A stretch of 11,487 nt of DNA from Candidatus Micrarchaeum acidiphilum ARMAN-2. GTDB lineage: Archaea > Micrarchaeota > Micrarchaeia > Micrarchaeales > Micrarchaeaceae. Numbering within the stretch: the first letter of the stretch is position 1; each line of letters begins with the position of its first letter. The notes beneath the pieces were generated by a model, which worked only from the letters and a program-made list of their open reading frames with translations, did no database searches and was not told the origin of the DNA. Position numbers and translations under genes: made by a program. The DNA is taken from contig GG697234.1 of the NCBI GenBank assembly GCA_009387755.1, positions 1 to 11,487 on the forward strand. Direction: 5' to 3'. Below are positions 1 through 6,951 of the stretch, in pieces.

Positions 1-586
1 GGGCTATAAAAAGCAATTTAAGAATCAAGGAAATCCCTGTTCCATATCACTTTAGGGAGCATGGCGTTTCACAATTTAACTCACCGTGGCATTACGTAAG
101 GTACTTTTTAAACATCTTTAAGCAATTCGTGAATTCGGTTGACTAAAATCACTTTATTCGGCCAAAATTTAAGGACATTCAATAAATCGCGCAATTTTGA
201 GCTGTAATCAATCATGACCAGGGCCCATATGATTACATTGTAATGACGATTTAATGACCATACGCTTCAAATGCGCAAGGCATTTTTCTGCAACTTTACG
301 TTTAAAACCAGTATTTTGGTGCATTTCTATGCCAAAAATAAACGCTTCCATAAAAACGAAAATCATTATTTTTATTTCATATTTTTGAGCCAAAAAAGGC
401 CTTTAGAGAAAAAGTGCCATTTTTTAAACTGGTTTGGCGCACAATCACCATTGCTTAACCAAAATGGCCGGTTTTCCATAAATCTGGAATGCAAGCTTTT
501 TCCAAACAATGTTTTTGTTGCAAAAAAATGGAAACTGTTAAATTCTACTTTTAGTGTTGTCATATTTCATAAATTTGGTATGACGC
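1..586. other. AT-rich stretch without a convincing gene
   Basis: This 586-base stretch lies downstream of the thermopsin gene and is visibly AT-rich. The longest open frames (271-633 on plus; 372-563 and 208-393 on minus) have phenylalanine-, lysine- and asparagine-rich translations typical of AT-rich noncoding DNA, match no family I recognise, and lack a good start context. The plus frame also runs into the thermopsin C-terminus on the opposite strand. The two minus frames abut and overlap, so a decayed gene is possible but unsupported. Short palindromes are present, for example AAAGGCCTTT at 395-404. I see no tRNA, insertion-sequence ends or CRISPR repeats. Confidence 0.5.
522..528 (-). 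terminator. Possible archaeal T-tract terminator after the thermopsin gene
   Basis: The minus strand carries a run of seven T about 60 bases after the thermopsin stop codon. Archaeal RNA polymerase often terminates at such T-tracts without needing a hairpin. The surrounding DNA is AT-rich, so the run could be chance. Confidence 0.3.
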
Positions 587-1552
587 CTAATTTGAATTAT
601 TTACTGCCACCACATTGCCAATTGTTACCTTAGGCATGTCTGTCTGAACTGTTGCCTGGTCATTTGATATTGTAGATTTTAAATCATAAGATACTTCTCC
701 AGTATCACGCCCTTTAGTGAAATATTCAGGAAAATCTGCATAGCTATTTGTTGTATTGTTGAAATAAAAAAGACCTAAATGTGCATTTAAAAAGGAAAAA
801 TAGTCTATGCTCCTATCTCCTGGTCCAGCAAATACAAATTCTAAATCAGAATAAGTAGGCACAGGTGTTATTGCTGGTGCTATGACAATTCTACTTCCGT
901 GGCTATTACTAATGTTAACTTTTTTATAAAGTACTGAATCCCAACGCCTAGTTGTCTTGTTATATGTCTGATAATAAAAATTTACTTCGGTATTATGCGC
1001 ACTAGTTGTTATATTAATCAAAACCGATATATTTAATGGCAACTCGTACGGTACGGGTTTGGAATAATTGTTAGAAAGAGGTTGCTGTTGCATATTGCCG
1101 TACGTATAGCTAAAATTCCAAATGTTTTCAGCAAATTCTAATTTACTCGTGTATTGATCAAATCTGACAACGTTTTGCAACCAGTATACATTCTGAATAT
1201 CATTTGTACAAGTGTATAAAACCGCATTAAGTTGTAAACTCGATCCGGAATGGTTATATCCTATACTAGAAACTGCGTTTAGTTGGGATATGTTGGCTAT
1301 TCCACGCACACTCTTTGTATAAATGGTCCAATTTTTATAATTATTGGATAGACCCAACGCAACAATCCCTACAGGACTATTATATTGATTGCCATTTAAT
1401 TCCGTATTAATTAACTGCGAACGTTGTATCCCATTCAAATACCTGAGTGTTGGTTCACAAGAAGTTGTGCTTTTAGTGTAGGATATAAATATTACTAAAC
1501 ATACCAAGATGACAATTACAGCCATAATTGATACAGTAACGCGTTTTCTCAT
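587..1552 (-). CDS. Thermopsin-family acid protease (peptidase family A5), secreted or membrane-anchored
   Basis: A 321-residue protein that I recognise as thermopsin-like, an extracellular acid endopeptidase family of archaea. Residues 6-25 are a hydrophobic signal peptide or anchor after a basic MRKR start. Family-typical blocks follow: NSPVGIVALG (58-67), SLQLNAVLY with YWLQNVVRF and LEFAENIWNFS (105-148), DLEFVFAGPGD with AHLGLFYF (236-264), and GRDTGEVSYDL (281-291). Length is close to that of known thermopsins. At least ten N-x-S/T sequons fit a glycosylated surface enzyme. No C-terminal anchor is visible. The ATG at 1552 lacks a clear ribosome binding site. The gene follows the phosphatase-like gene with a 36-base gap, so it may be the last gene of that run. 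Its base composition looks more AT-rich than the genes on the right, which would fit horizontal acquisition (inference). Catalytic residues of A5 enzymes are not assigned here. Confidence 0.85.
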   Translation of the reverse strand: MRKRVTVSIMAVIVILVCLVIFISYTKSTTSCEPTLRYLNGIQRSQLINTELNGNQYNSPVGIVALGLSNNYKNWTIYTKSVRGIANISQLNAVSSIGYNHSGSSLQLNAVLYTCTNDIQNVYWLQNVVRFDQYTSKLEFAENIWNFSYTYGNMQQQPLSNNYSKPVPYELPLNISVLINITTSAHNTEVNFYYQTYNKTTRRWDSVLYKKVNISNSHGSRIVIAPAITPVPTYSDLEFVFAGPGDRSIDYFSFLNAHLGLFYFNNTTNSYADFPEYFTKGRDTGEVSYDLKSTISNDQATVQTDMPKVTIGNVVAVNNSN

Positions 1553-1588
1553 TCCAACATCTTTATAGAAATTCTAAAACTATTTGCG

Positions 1589-2020
1589 TTAATCTAAATT
1601 CAGCCCCTTTACGAGATCTTTAACCTTTCCATATATCTGGTTCCTTATTTCAACATGTCCTGCATAGTCCATAAATTTGGGGTCCTTAATATCCCATAGC
1701 TTCAGTTTAACCGAGTTTTGCAGATAGGAAGGCAGCATATTTTTATTCACCATAGCCACCACAATATCGGCGTCCTTGGCCATAGCTTCAGTAAGCTTTT
1801 TTGATACGTTGCCAGATACATCTAAGCCAATTGCTCTCATGCATTCGGTTACGTTTGGGCCCGCTTCTTTAATCATTTTACCTTCATATCTACCTGGGCC
1901 GACTCCGGCACTTACTGCAGTTGCTTTTCCCTTGGCCATGCTGCTGAATATGGCCTCTGCCATCTGGCTTCTGCCTACGTTTGCTTTGCAGATGAAAAGA
2001 ACCTTCGTATAATCTACCAT
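1589..2020 (-). CDS. Low-molecular-weight protein tyrosine phosphatase / ArsC-like protein (intact copy)
   Basis: Residues 7-18 form the phosphate-binding loop VLFICKANVGRS, a CX5RS signature with nucleophile C11 and R17. WDIKDPKF near residue 109 supplies the Asp-Pro loop (D113) that acts as general acid in this family. The 143-residue length is normal. The thioredoxin-coupled arsenate reductases of this fold need extra resolving cysteines around residues 82-89. The equivalent strand here reads IVVAMVNKN without cysteine, so phosphatase activity is more likely than arsenate reduction (inference). I chose the ATG at 2020, which places the P-loop strand right after the start and avoids overlap with the upstream hydrolase. 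A GTG at 2044 would add eight residues and overlap that gene by 14 bases. A paralogue with the same KANVGRS loop lies one gene upstream. Confidence 0.8.
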   Translation of the reverse strand: MVDYTKVLFICKANVGRSQMAEAIFSSMAKGKATAVSAGVGPGRYEGKMIKEAGPNVTECMRAIGLDVSGNVSKKLTEAMAKDADIVVAMVNKNMLPSYLQNSVKLKLWDIKDPKFMDYAGHVEIRNQIYGKVKDLVKGLNLD

Positions 2021-2030
2021 ATGCACAAGG

Positions 2031-2588
2031 TTATTGGAGTGCACTTTTTATATCTTCCAGCAGCTGCTTGAACTTTGTGTATCCTGCTGCAGCATTGAAA
2101 TGGCCTGCGCCGTGCACCACCTTGAACTTTGCGTCGGTATGGTCGGCTACGAACCTACTTCTTTCCAAGCTTACATAAGGGTCGTTGTCAGAAGCATAGA
2201 CTGTGAAATCTGTGCAATTGGTTTTTATCTTTTCCCAATTGAATTCCTTCTCTACAAAAGTTTTATTCGACTTGTCGAATTGTTCAATCCCGAGCTTTGA
2301 AACAAATGGAGCAACCAGGAACGCTGCACGTATTCGCGTATCGATTTGTTCCAATACAGAAAGTATGAACGCGGGGCCCAAACTGTGACCTACGAATATG
2401 CAGTCGCCGTCAATTCTGCCGATGTAGGGCTGGAATGATTCGAGCCAGCTGCTCAAGCTCTGCATATCGCCGGTAGGAAAATCCGGTACTATCGTCTCAA
2501 TATTGGTCTTCTCGAGCTCTTCCTTGAGCCAAGGGAACCAATTCTCCTTGGAGTTGCCGTTGGTACCATGTATTATGAAGACTTTCAA
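2031..2588 (-). CDS. RBBP9/YdeN-like alpha/beta serine hydrolase
   Basis: A 185-residue single-domain alpha/beta hydrolase of the small RBBP9/YdeN type. It starts with the oxyanion strand VFIIHGTNGN. GHSLGP places the nucleophile at S69. SDNDPYV gives the acid (D136 most likely) and GAGHFN gives H163. The order Ser-Asp-His and the length fit the family. There is no signal peptide, so it should be cytosolic; the substrate is unknown. The start is a TTG at 2588: an in-frame stop lies nine codons upstream and no ATG fits. AGTGAT, part of an archaeal Shine-Dalgarno, ends three bases before the TTG. It sits between two phosphatase-like paralogues, with about 46 bases upstream and 10 bases downstream, suggesting one transcript. 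Confidence 0.85.
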   Translation of the reverse strand: MKVFIIHGTNGNSKENWFPWLKEELEKTNIETIVPDFPTGDMQSLSSWLESFQPYIGRIDGDCIFVGHSLGPAFILSVLEQIDTRIRAAFLVAPFVSKLGIEQFDKSNKTFVEKEFNWEKIKTNCTDFTVYASDNDPYVSLERSRFVADHTDAKFKVVHGAGHFNAAAGYTKFKQLLEDIKSALQ

Positions 2589-2634
2589 TATATCACTGAA
2601 GATTCATGCATTGACAATAATTACAACCACAAAA

Positions 2635-3083
2635 TTAAATGCTTTCTTCTTCCTTGATTAGTTTCTTCACAAGCGCTTTTATGAGATCTCTATTCATGCG
2701 ATGCATCTCAAGTGCTGCATTATGTGCGGTACTGCCGTAGACATCTCTTATCTCCCAAAGCCTGTATTTTTTGCTTCTCCTAACATATTTAGGCAGGTCT
2801 TTTTCGGCCCTGCCCTATCCACCAGGGCTATAACAACATCGGCATTTTCCACCATACTTCGCGTAAGCTTTTTGATGCGCCGTTTCGCAAGGTCTATGCC
2901 TTCTTCTCGCATCGCCTGGACAACAGAGTCGCTGCGCTTTATCCTTGAATGCCATCTTTTCCTACAGTAATAATTCTTTGCGCCTGCGCCAAAGGCATGT
3001 CCGTTCTTCGATAGCTTATTGTAGAATGCCTCTGCCATCTTGCTTCTTCCCACATTTGCCTTGCAGATGAAAAGAACCTTCAT
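2635..3083 (-). CDS. Low-molecular-weight phosphatase / ArsC-like protein, interrupted by a -1 frameshift
   Basis: The ATG at 3083 opens a frame with VLFICKANVGRSKMAEA (C7, R13: a CX5RS P-loop) that stops after 111 residues at 2748. The last 20 or so residues of that frame do not look like the family. One frame away, the sequence continues with family-like text: KDLPKYVRRSKKYRLWEIRD, then VYGSTAHN and a helical tail ending at a TAA at 2635. The switch falls at a run of five A on the minus strand (2800-2804 in plus coordinates). One more A would give a continuous protein of 149 residues, close in length to the intact paralogue at 1589-2020. The short frame lacks the WEIRD acid loop, so it would probably be inactive. 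This may be a sequencing or assembly error, a real mutation, or less likely programmed slippage at G-AAA-AAG. Confidence 0.75.
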
Positions 3084-3123
3084 AAAATTGGCCTATGCCG
3101 CAGCGTAACTTTTAGGACTATTG

Positions 3124-3137
3124 CCCTTTAAATAAAA
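3124..3137 (-). promoter_or_regulatory. Possible TATA region for the frameshifted phosphatase-like gene
   Basis: On the minus strand this stretch reads TTTTATTTAAAGGG, an AT-rich box about 45 bases before the ATG at 3083. It lies back to back with the plus-strand TATA box at 3141. The distance is somewhat long for a short-leader archaeal promoter, so the call is tentative. Confidence 0.3.
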
Positions 3138-3140
3138 GGG

Positions 3141-3148
3141 TATAAAAG
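3141..3148 (+). promoter_or_regulatory. TATA box for the 3181 gene
   Basis: TATAAAAG preceded by purine-rich AATAAAAGGG, which could be a BRE. Archaeal transcription would start about 25 bases downstream, near 3170, leaving a leader of roughly ten bases before the ATG at 3181. Confidence 0.6.
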
Positions 3149-3180
3149 CACTTCACACCCTTTAATATGCAAGTGGTAGC

Positions 3181-3816
3181 ATGGGAAAGATAGAAGCCTA
3201 CATACCAAATGTCAGATACATTACGCGCCAACTGCACAAAGACCTGCTCATCTACCTTCTTGCATTTACCGAAAATAGGATTATTGCTGCAGTTACCAAC
3301 AATACAAATGAGTTAACTGGCCTTGCGGCAAAGAACATGTTCTCATTCAATGATTTGGCTTATTCTAATGCTCCAGACCTGTATAACACTCTCTTATCCC
3401 AAAATGCGACGAGACTGGGAGATTTCATCAAGATGGACTCGGACAGCCTGCTCTCATCTAATCAAAATAATTTTGCTATAGCATATAGCGATATATCCAG
3501 GGGTGCACTCATTCAAAGCAGGAATACAAAGCTGGTGCAAACGCCTTCGAGAATTATGCTGATAACTCCAGCAAAGAACTATGAATTCTATCTGATGGGC
3601 ATTTCCAAGCCTTCAATTATTTATCAACCTTATACAATTGATGACAGTACTTTTAATGGCTACGCAGAAACAGTTGGTAGATTCCTTGGTGACAAGATAA
3701 AGGTTCTTAGGGCTTCAGATCCTATTAAAACGCCATCCCCCGGTCTGCTTTTTAGGTCTATTTTTAAGAGGAAGAATAAAGGCAACCAGCAAGCCGAAGG
3801 GCAGAACGGCGAATAG
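3181..3816 (+). CDS. Uncharacterised protein with a basic C-terminal tail
   Basis: A 211-residue protein I do not recognise. It has no signal peptide and no membrane helix. Residues 1-180 look like a mixed alpha/beta domain. Alternating short strands such as NFAIAYSDIS (97-106) and RIMLITPAKNYEFYLMGIS (124-142) are reminiscent of PH-like or GRAM-like small beta folds in prokaryotic hypotheticals, but this is only a resemblance. The tail from about 190 (RSIFKRKNKG, then a Gln/Glu/Gly-rich end) is basic, then polar and probably disordered. The gene has its own clear promoter, transcribed away from the phosphatase/hydrolase cluster and convergent with the methyltransferase. A short palindrome, GAAGAATTTCTTC, follows its stop at 3821-3833. 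Confidence 0.7.
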   Translation: MGKIEAYIPNVRYITRQLHKDLLIYLLAFTENRIIAAVTNNTNELTGLAAKNMFSFNDLAYSNAPDLYNTLLSQNATRLGDFIKMDSDSLLSSNQNNFAIAYSDISRGALIQSRNTKLVQTPSRIMLITPAKNYEFYLMGISKPSIIYQPYTIDDSTFNGYAETVGRFLGDKIKVLRASDPIKTPSPGLLFRSIFKRKNKGNQQAEGQNGE

Positions 3817-3931
3817 GCTGGAAGAATTTCTTCTAAATACGGAAGGCACTTTCATTAACTTAAAGCTGCAAATATTATTTTAATGCTCTAATAGGGCTTG
3901 AGTTCTCCAAAGCACCAATTATTTGGCGCAG

Positions 3932-4744
3932 CTAGCCATAAACTTCCCTAACTCCTCTGGGTGAAAGCTTTACAAGATCAAACACCATGAAATAGGGCAC
4001 CTTGCGCGTAAAGTTGTATTCCCTTCTGGATATCTTTTTGCCTTCCGGCACTGGCTTTGAATCGACATAGCCCCGCAGAGCTAAGCCGTGCCCTCTAAAC
4101 ATCCTGAAAAACGTTTCGTATGTCACGTGTCGCACAGGCATATGTATATCGAAAACACCTTTTCTCTTCCAATGCACATACTTTATCTTTTCATCGAAAT
4201 AATCCCCAAACCGCCTGTCCATCTTAAGGTATTTCCCTGACCATTTTCCTGACTTTGATTTTGCTTTAATGCCCTTGGTCACGTCTATAACGGGGTTGCC
4301 CTCAGAAATTACAAGCCTACCTCCTGTTTTGAGCACTCTGCAGGCTTCATCCAGCGCTTTGTCCATGTCGTTGAAGTGGCTGAAAGCCAGCGCTACCAGG
4401 ACAAGGTCGAAATATCCTTTTCTATAGGGCAGCTTTTCCGCGCTTGCCACTCTGAAGTCTATGCCTTTGTAATGCTGCCTATCTAGCTCAATCTCCTTTT
4501 TGGATATGTCAACGCCGTGTACTTCTGCTCCCTTTCTGTGCAAGAGGTTTGCGTAGATGCCTGGTCCGCAGCCTATGTCAAGCACCCTTTTGCCCCTTAC
4601 GCTGCCTATGACTCTGAGAGTGTTCGGCATTTCCAGAAACTCATTGTAGAAATTTACCTTCGCGATGCGCTCGTCATGGAACTGCTGCGCTATGGTATCA
4701 TAAGCTTTGCTTACCTCCTTTTCCATGCCTCGGTTTTTTCTCAT
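3932..4744 (-). CDS. Class I SAM-dependent methyltransferase
   Basis: A Methyltransf_11/25-type enzyme, numbered from the ATG at 4744. Motif I is VLDIGCGPG (54-62), and the acidic residue binding the SAM ribose is D79 in VHGVDIS. ASAEKLPY (100-107) with FDLVLVALAFSHF, then a VLKTGGRLVIS strand, complete the Rossmann fold. The N-terminal AYDTIAQQFHDERI and FYNEFLEMP helices are typical of this subgroup, whose substrate I cannot tell. A C-terminal domain from about 180 (HWKRKGVFDIHMPVRHVTY) probably forms the acceptor lid. Three in-frame ATGs (4765, 4744, 4726) are possible. The TATA-like box centred near 4786 predicts a transcript start near 4760, just past the 4765 ATG, so I favour 4744; homology style would also allow 4726. 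Confidence 0.85.
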   Translation of the reverse strand: MRKNRGMEKEVSKAYDTIAQQFHDERIAKVNFYNEFLEMPNTLRVIGSVRGKRVLDIGCGPGIYANLLHRKGAEVHGVDISKKEIELDRQHYKGIDFRVASAEKLPYRKGYFDLVLVALAFSHFNDMDKALDEACRVLKTGGRLVISEGNPVIDVTKGIKAKSKSGKWSGKYLKMDRRFGDYFDEKIKYVHWKRKGVFDIHMPVRHVTYETFFRMFRGHGLALRGYVDSKPVPEGKKISRREYNFTRKVPYFMVFDLVKLSPRGVREVYG

Positions 4745-4780
4745 GGAACCAACAGTCCAATTCATCTATTGGAATTCCAG

Positions 4781-4790
4781 CTTAAATATA
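4781..4790 (-). promoter_or_regulatory. TATA-like box for the methyltransferase gene
   Basis: TATATTTAAG on the minus strand, centred about 41 bases before the ATG at 4744 and 21 bases before the ATG at 4765. This spacing argues against 4765 as the true start. Confidence 0.5.
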
Positions 4791-4803
4791 TTGCCCGGGA
4801 TGC

Positions 4804-5811
4804 TTAATTTCTTAGATACTCTATATTGATTCTTTGCTTTAGTTTTTCTACATTGCCGTTTTCAATGTCGGTGCTCAGCACTCGGTAAAGTTCCTCATTG
4901 CCTGTGCTTCCACGCTCTGCCATTTTGCAAATTTCGTTTAGGGTTTTTATAAAGCTTTCGTTTGCAACATATCTGACAGTAAATATGAACATTCCTGCGT
5001 TGTGGGGAATAAACTTTTTCAGCGTACCTATTATTTTGTCATGCTCTTCATAGACGGCATAGGAAACAGGTTCTTCGATTGCAAAATGCCATAGAAATGC
5101 CTTTTCCAAAGAATTGTTGCCATTTAAGCTGGTATATCTTCCTGCAGTAATCAATGATTCTGCAAAGAATTCAACAAACCTGGCTCCGCCTTCAGTAAAA
5201 ATACTATTAGTATCTGCATCCAATGAATTTTTTATATGCCCTTTGTAGTCTAATCTGTTATACTGTACTGCGTGAAAGCCCTCATGTATCATAGTAGAAT
5301 ACATTGCCTCTAAAAATCCTGTCAACTGCTTTTCGTTTATGGTCGTAGGTTGCCCTTCTTTTGGCTTCAGAAATATTTTTGTGAAAAGTGCTAAGTTAAT
5401 GCCACACTTCTTTCTATTTTTGTCGTATTTTCCCAATTCATATTCACTATGTGCACCTTCTGGCGTGTAAGTCTCAATTCCAAATTCATCAGATTTTAAT
5501 TCGATCCGGCCAGAGCCTGTTGCCGATTCCATCATGCAATTCAGATCGTGAAGTGCAAGTTTGCCAATGCTTTTCAGCATAAAACCGACAAAGTTTTCAT
5601 TATCCAGCCTACTCCGTACGTCGCGCCATTCGAGCTTAGATCCGAAGCACTGCATAATTTTTTGAATTTCGGCTTTACTTCCTGCCAAGTTTTCAAATAA
5701 CTGCGCATCGGGATTTATGCCTTTGTCTATATCTCGCAAGAACCGAGCATCATTCGCACTGTGCAGGTATGCGCCATTTACATCATGAAGCTTTCTGGTT
5801 CTGCTTACCAC
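4804..5811 (-). CDS. Uncharacterised zinc-metallopeptidase-like protein (HExxH)
   Basis: A 335-residue protein without signal peptide or membrane helix. The central segment MYSTMIHEGFHAVQYNRL contains HEGFH (176-180), the HExxH zinc site with E177 as the likely general base. A helix with EGGARFVEFFAE follows, placing E207 about 27 residues after H180 as a plausible third ligand, as in gluzincins. I cannot name the family. The N-terminal 140 residues and the helical C-terminus match nothing I know. It starts with GTG at 5811; no in-frame ATG is near, and TATAAAG centred 26 bases upstream would make the message leaderless. It ends 59 bases before the methyltransferase ATG and may be its upstream neighbour only. 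An inactive structural role cannot be excluded. Confidence 0.75.
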   Translation of the reverse strand: MVSRTRKLHDVNGAYLHSANDARFLRDIDKGINPDAQLFENLAGSKAEIQKIMQCFGSKLEWRDVRSRLDNENFVGFMLKSIGKLALHDLNCMMESATGSGRIELKSDEFGIETYTPEGAHSEYELGKYDKNRKKCGINLALFTKIFLKPKEGQPTTINEKQLTGFLEAMYSTMIHEGFHAVQYNRLDYKGHIKNSLDADTNSIFTEGGARFVEFFAESLITAGRYTSLNGNNSLEKAFLWHFAIEEPVSYAVYEEHDKIIGTLKKFIPHNAGMFIFTVRYVANESFIKTLNEICKMAERGSTGNEELYRVLSTDIENGNVEKLKQRINIEYLRN

Positions 5812-5833
5812 AAAATCGCATTTAATTGATTAT

Positions 5834-5848
5834 CTTTATAATATTTAA
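5834..5848 (-). promoter_or_regulatory. TATA region for the HExxH protein gene
   Basis: On the minus strand this reads TTAAATATTATAAAG. The TATAAAG part is centred 26 bases from the GTG start at 5811, which predicts a leaderless transcript beginning at the start codon. Confidence 0.5.
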
Positions 5849-5867
5849 GGGTTTTGAAAGTACAAAT

Positions 5868-5880
5868 AGCTAATTTAGCT
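5868..5880. repeat. Short palindrome upstream of the HExxH gene promoter
   Basis: AGCTAATTTAGCT, two perfect six-base arms around one base, lies 20 bases upstream of the TATA region. A second perfect palindrome, AATAAATTTATT, is at 5896-5907. Either could be an operator or the end signal of the upstream surface-protein gene; AT-rich palindromes also arise by chance. Confidence 0.3.
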
Positions 5881-5953
5881 GCCCCGCTTCAATTAAATAA
5901 ATTTATTACAAGCCCTAATCACTGCGCAGGTAACTCTTTAGTTCGCTACATGC

Positions 5954-6652
5954 TTATTTAGGTATATCCTCGGCAACTATGCTGGCAAATGCAGTCTGGT
6001 TAACTTCATATGGCGCAGTAGCTTCAACCATTGTATCATTCTTGTAACCGATCAAGAAACTTGACCTAGACGTAGAGCCCAAATACCTCAAATAGGTATA
6101 GGTCATCCCATCAATAGTTGCATTTACCGCAACTATTGTCTGCTGATTGCTTTTATTCATAGCATATTGAAGATCTTGCGCGTTTTGCATCTTGTACAGA
6201 TACTGCGCTTTGGGAGACAAATACACAAATTCAAACACGATTTTTGTGATGTGAGGCTGGGAAACAGTGTAGTCCTGATACCAGTTTGCTGTTACGTTAT
6301 TTGTGAAGTATGAGTAATTAAAGCCATCGGGCTTATATATTACAAGATACGATCCGCCCCCACCTATTAGTTGAGCGGCTTGAACTGCGCTTATATAGTA
6401 TTTGCCGGGCCCTCCACCATGGCATAAAGCCGTACTATTTGCTCCAAAACAATTGTATGTTATATTGTATGATGCAGGAGTGGAATTTGCTGCGGCCGTA
6501 GTTGTTACTAAAACTGTAGTAGATGCGCTTGTTAAAGCAGTGTGCACATTGCTTGGTCTATTGTTTAGAAAAAATGCGCCCGCTATTGCCAATACAACTA
6601 TAACTACAACTGCTATTATTTCGATACTTTTTAGTTTTTCTATGTCTTCCAC
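5954..6652 (-). CDS. Membrane-anchored, sequon-rich surface protein of unknown function
   Basis: A 232-residue protein. A short N-terminus is followed by one hydrophobic helix (about 10-29), then a Ser/Thr/Ala-rich stalk (38-60) and an external domain of about 170 residues. Nine N-x-S/T sequons, including N56, N63, N72, N112 and N205, suggest heavy N-glycosylation. C68 and C77 could form a disulfide next to a glycine-rich patch (GGGPG, then LIGGGGSYLVIY). No catalytic motif or family is recognised. The start is GTG at 6652, five bases after the stop of the ribbon-helix-helix gene. AAGGAG lies only one base before the GTG, too close for a normal ribosome binding site, so translational coupling to the upstream gene is likely. 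It resembles the thermopsin only in being surface-exposed and sequon-rich. Confidence 0.75.
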   Translation of the reverse strand: MEDIEKLKSIEIIAVVVIVVLAIAGAFFLNNRPSNVHTALTSASTTVLVTTTAAANSTPASYNITYNCFGANSTALCHGGGPGKYYISAVQAAQLIGGGGSYLVIYKPDGFNYSYFTNNVTANWYQDYTVSQPHITKIVFEFVYLSPKAQYLYKMQNAQDLQYAMNKSNQQTIVAVNATIDGMTYTYLRYLGSTSRSSFLIGYKNDTMVEATAPYEVNQTAFASIVAEDIPK

Positions 6653-6657
6653 ACTCC

Positions 6658-6903
6658 TTATCTTCTTAGCCTTGGTTTCTGGCCTGGGACGGCAAAGACC
6701 CCTCCAGATTTCTTTACGGCTTCATCTTCGGCTTTAAAGGCTGCCATTACCAATTTAACTTCTTTATTGTCCCTTACAATTTCGTTTACTACCTCAGATG
6801 GATTAACCCCTTTTCGCAAGGCCAAAACTTTAATCGCGTTTATAACTTCTTCGTCTAAACTAAATTGCGCCTTTTTCCTCTCTATGTTATCTGTGAATCC
6901 CAT
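6658..6903 (-). CDS. Ribbon-helix-helix (CopG/MetJ-type) DNA-binding protein
   Basis: An 81-residue protein with the ribbon-helix-helix layout. The strand RKKAQFSL (9-16) is followed by helix 1 (DEEVINAIKVLALRKG) and, after NPSE, helix 2 (VVNEIVRDN). RHH proteins bind DNA as dimers through the paired strands. The tail (50-81) ends in a basic PGQKPRLRR. The start is ATG at 6903, with TTTAAATAT centred 34 bases upstream. It is the first gene of a tight pair with the membrane-anchored surface protein. It diverges from the Nudix gene, and CCTATATAGG lies in the shared promoter region, so autoregulation or control of both directions is plausible. No toxin-like partner is evident, so this is not called an antitoxin. 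Confidence 0.75.
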   Translation of the reverse strand: MGFTDNIERKKAQFSLDEEVINAIKVLALRKGVNPSEVVNEIVRDNKEVKLVMAAFKAEDEAVKKSGGVFAVPGQKPRLRR

Positions 6904-6932
6904 TATCTTACCGCATATATCTTGCTATAGAC

Positions 6933-6941
6933 ATATTTAAA
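6933..6941 (-). promoter_or_regulatory. TATA box for the RHH/surface-protein pair
   Basis: TTTAAATAT on the minus strand, centred about 34 bases before the ATG at 6903. It predicts a leader of around eight bases. Confidence 0.5.
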
Positions 6942-6951
6942 TTTTATTATG

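Noticed and set aside
271-633. 120-residue plus-strand frame over the left gap
   Set aside because: Phenylalanine- and leucine-rich text of AT-rich DNA, no family, and it overlaps the C-terminus of the well supported thermopsin gene on the other strand.
1589-2020. Arsenate resistance operon
   Set aside because: The phosphatase-like proteins lack the resolving cysteines of ArsC, and no ArsR, ArsB, Acr3 or ArsA gene is nearby.
6402-6737. 111-residue plus-strand frame with hydrophobic stretches
   Set aside because: Antisense to the membrane helix of the surface protein and to the RHH gene; its hydrophobicity is a complement effect.
6658-6903. Toxin-antitoxin system led by the RHH protein
   Set aside because: Its partner is a membrane-anchored sequon-rich surface protein, not a RelE, VapC, MazF or other known toxin.
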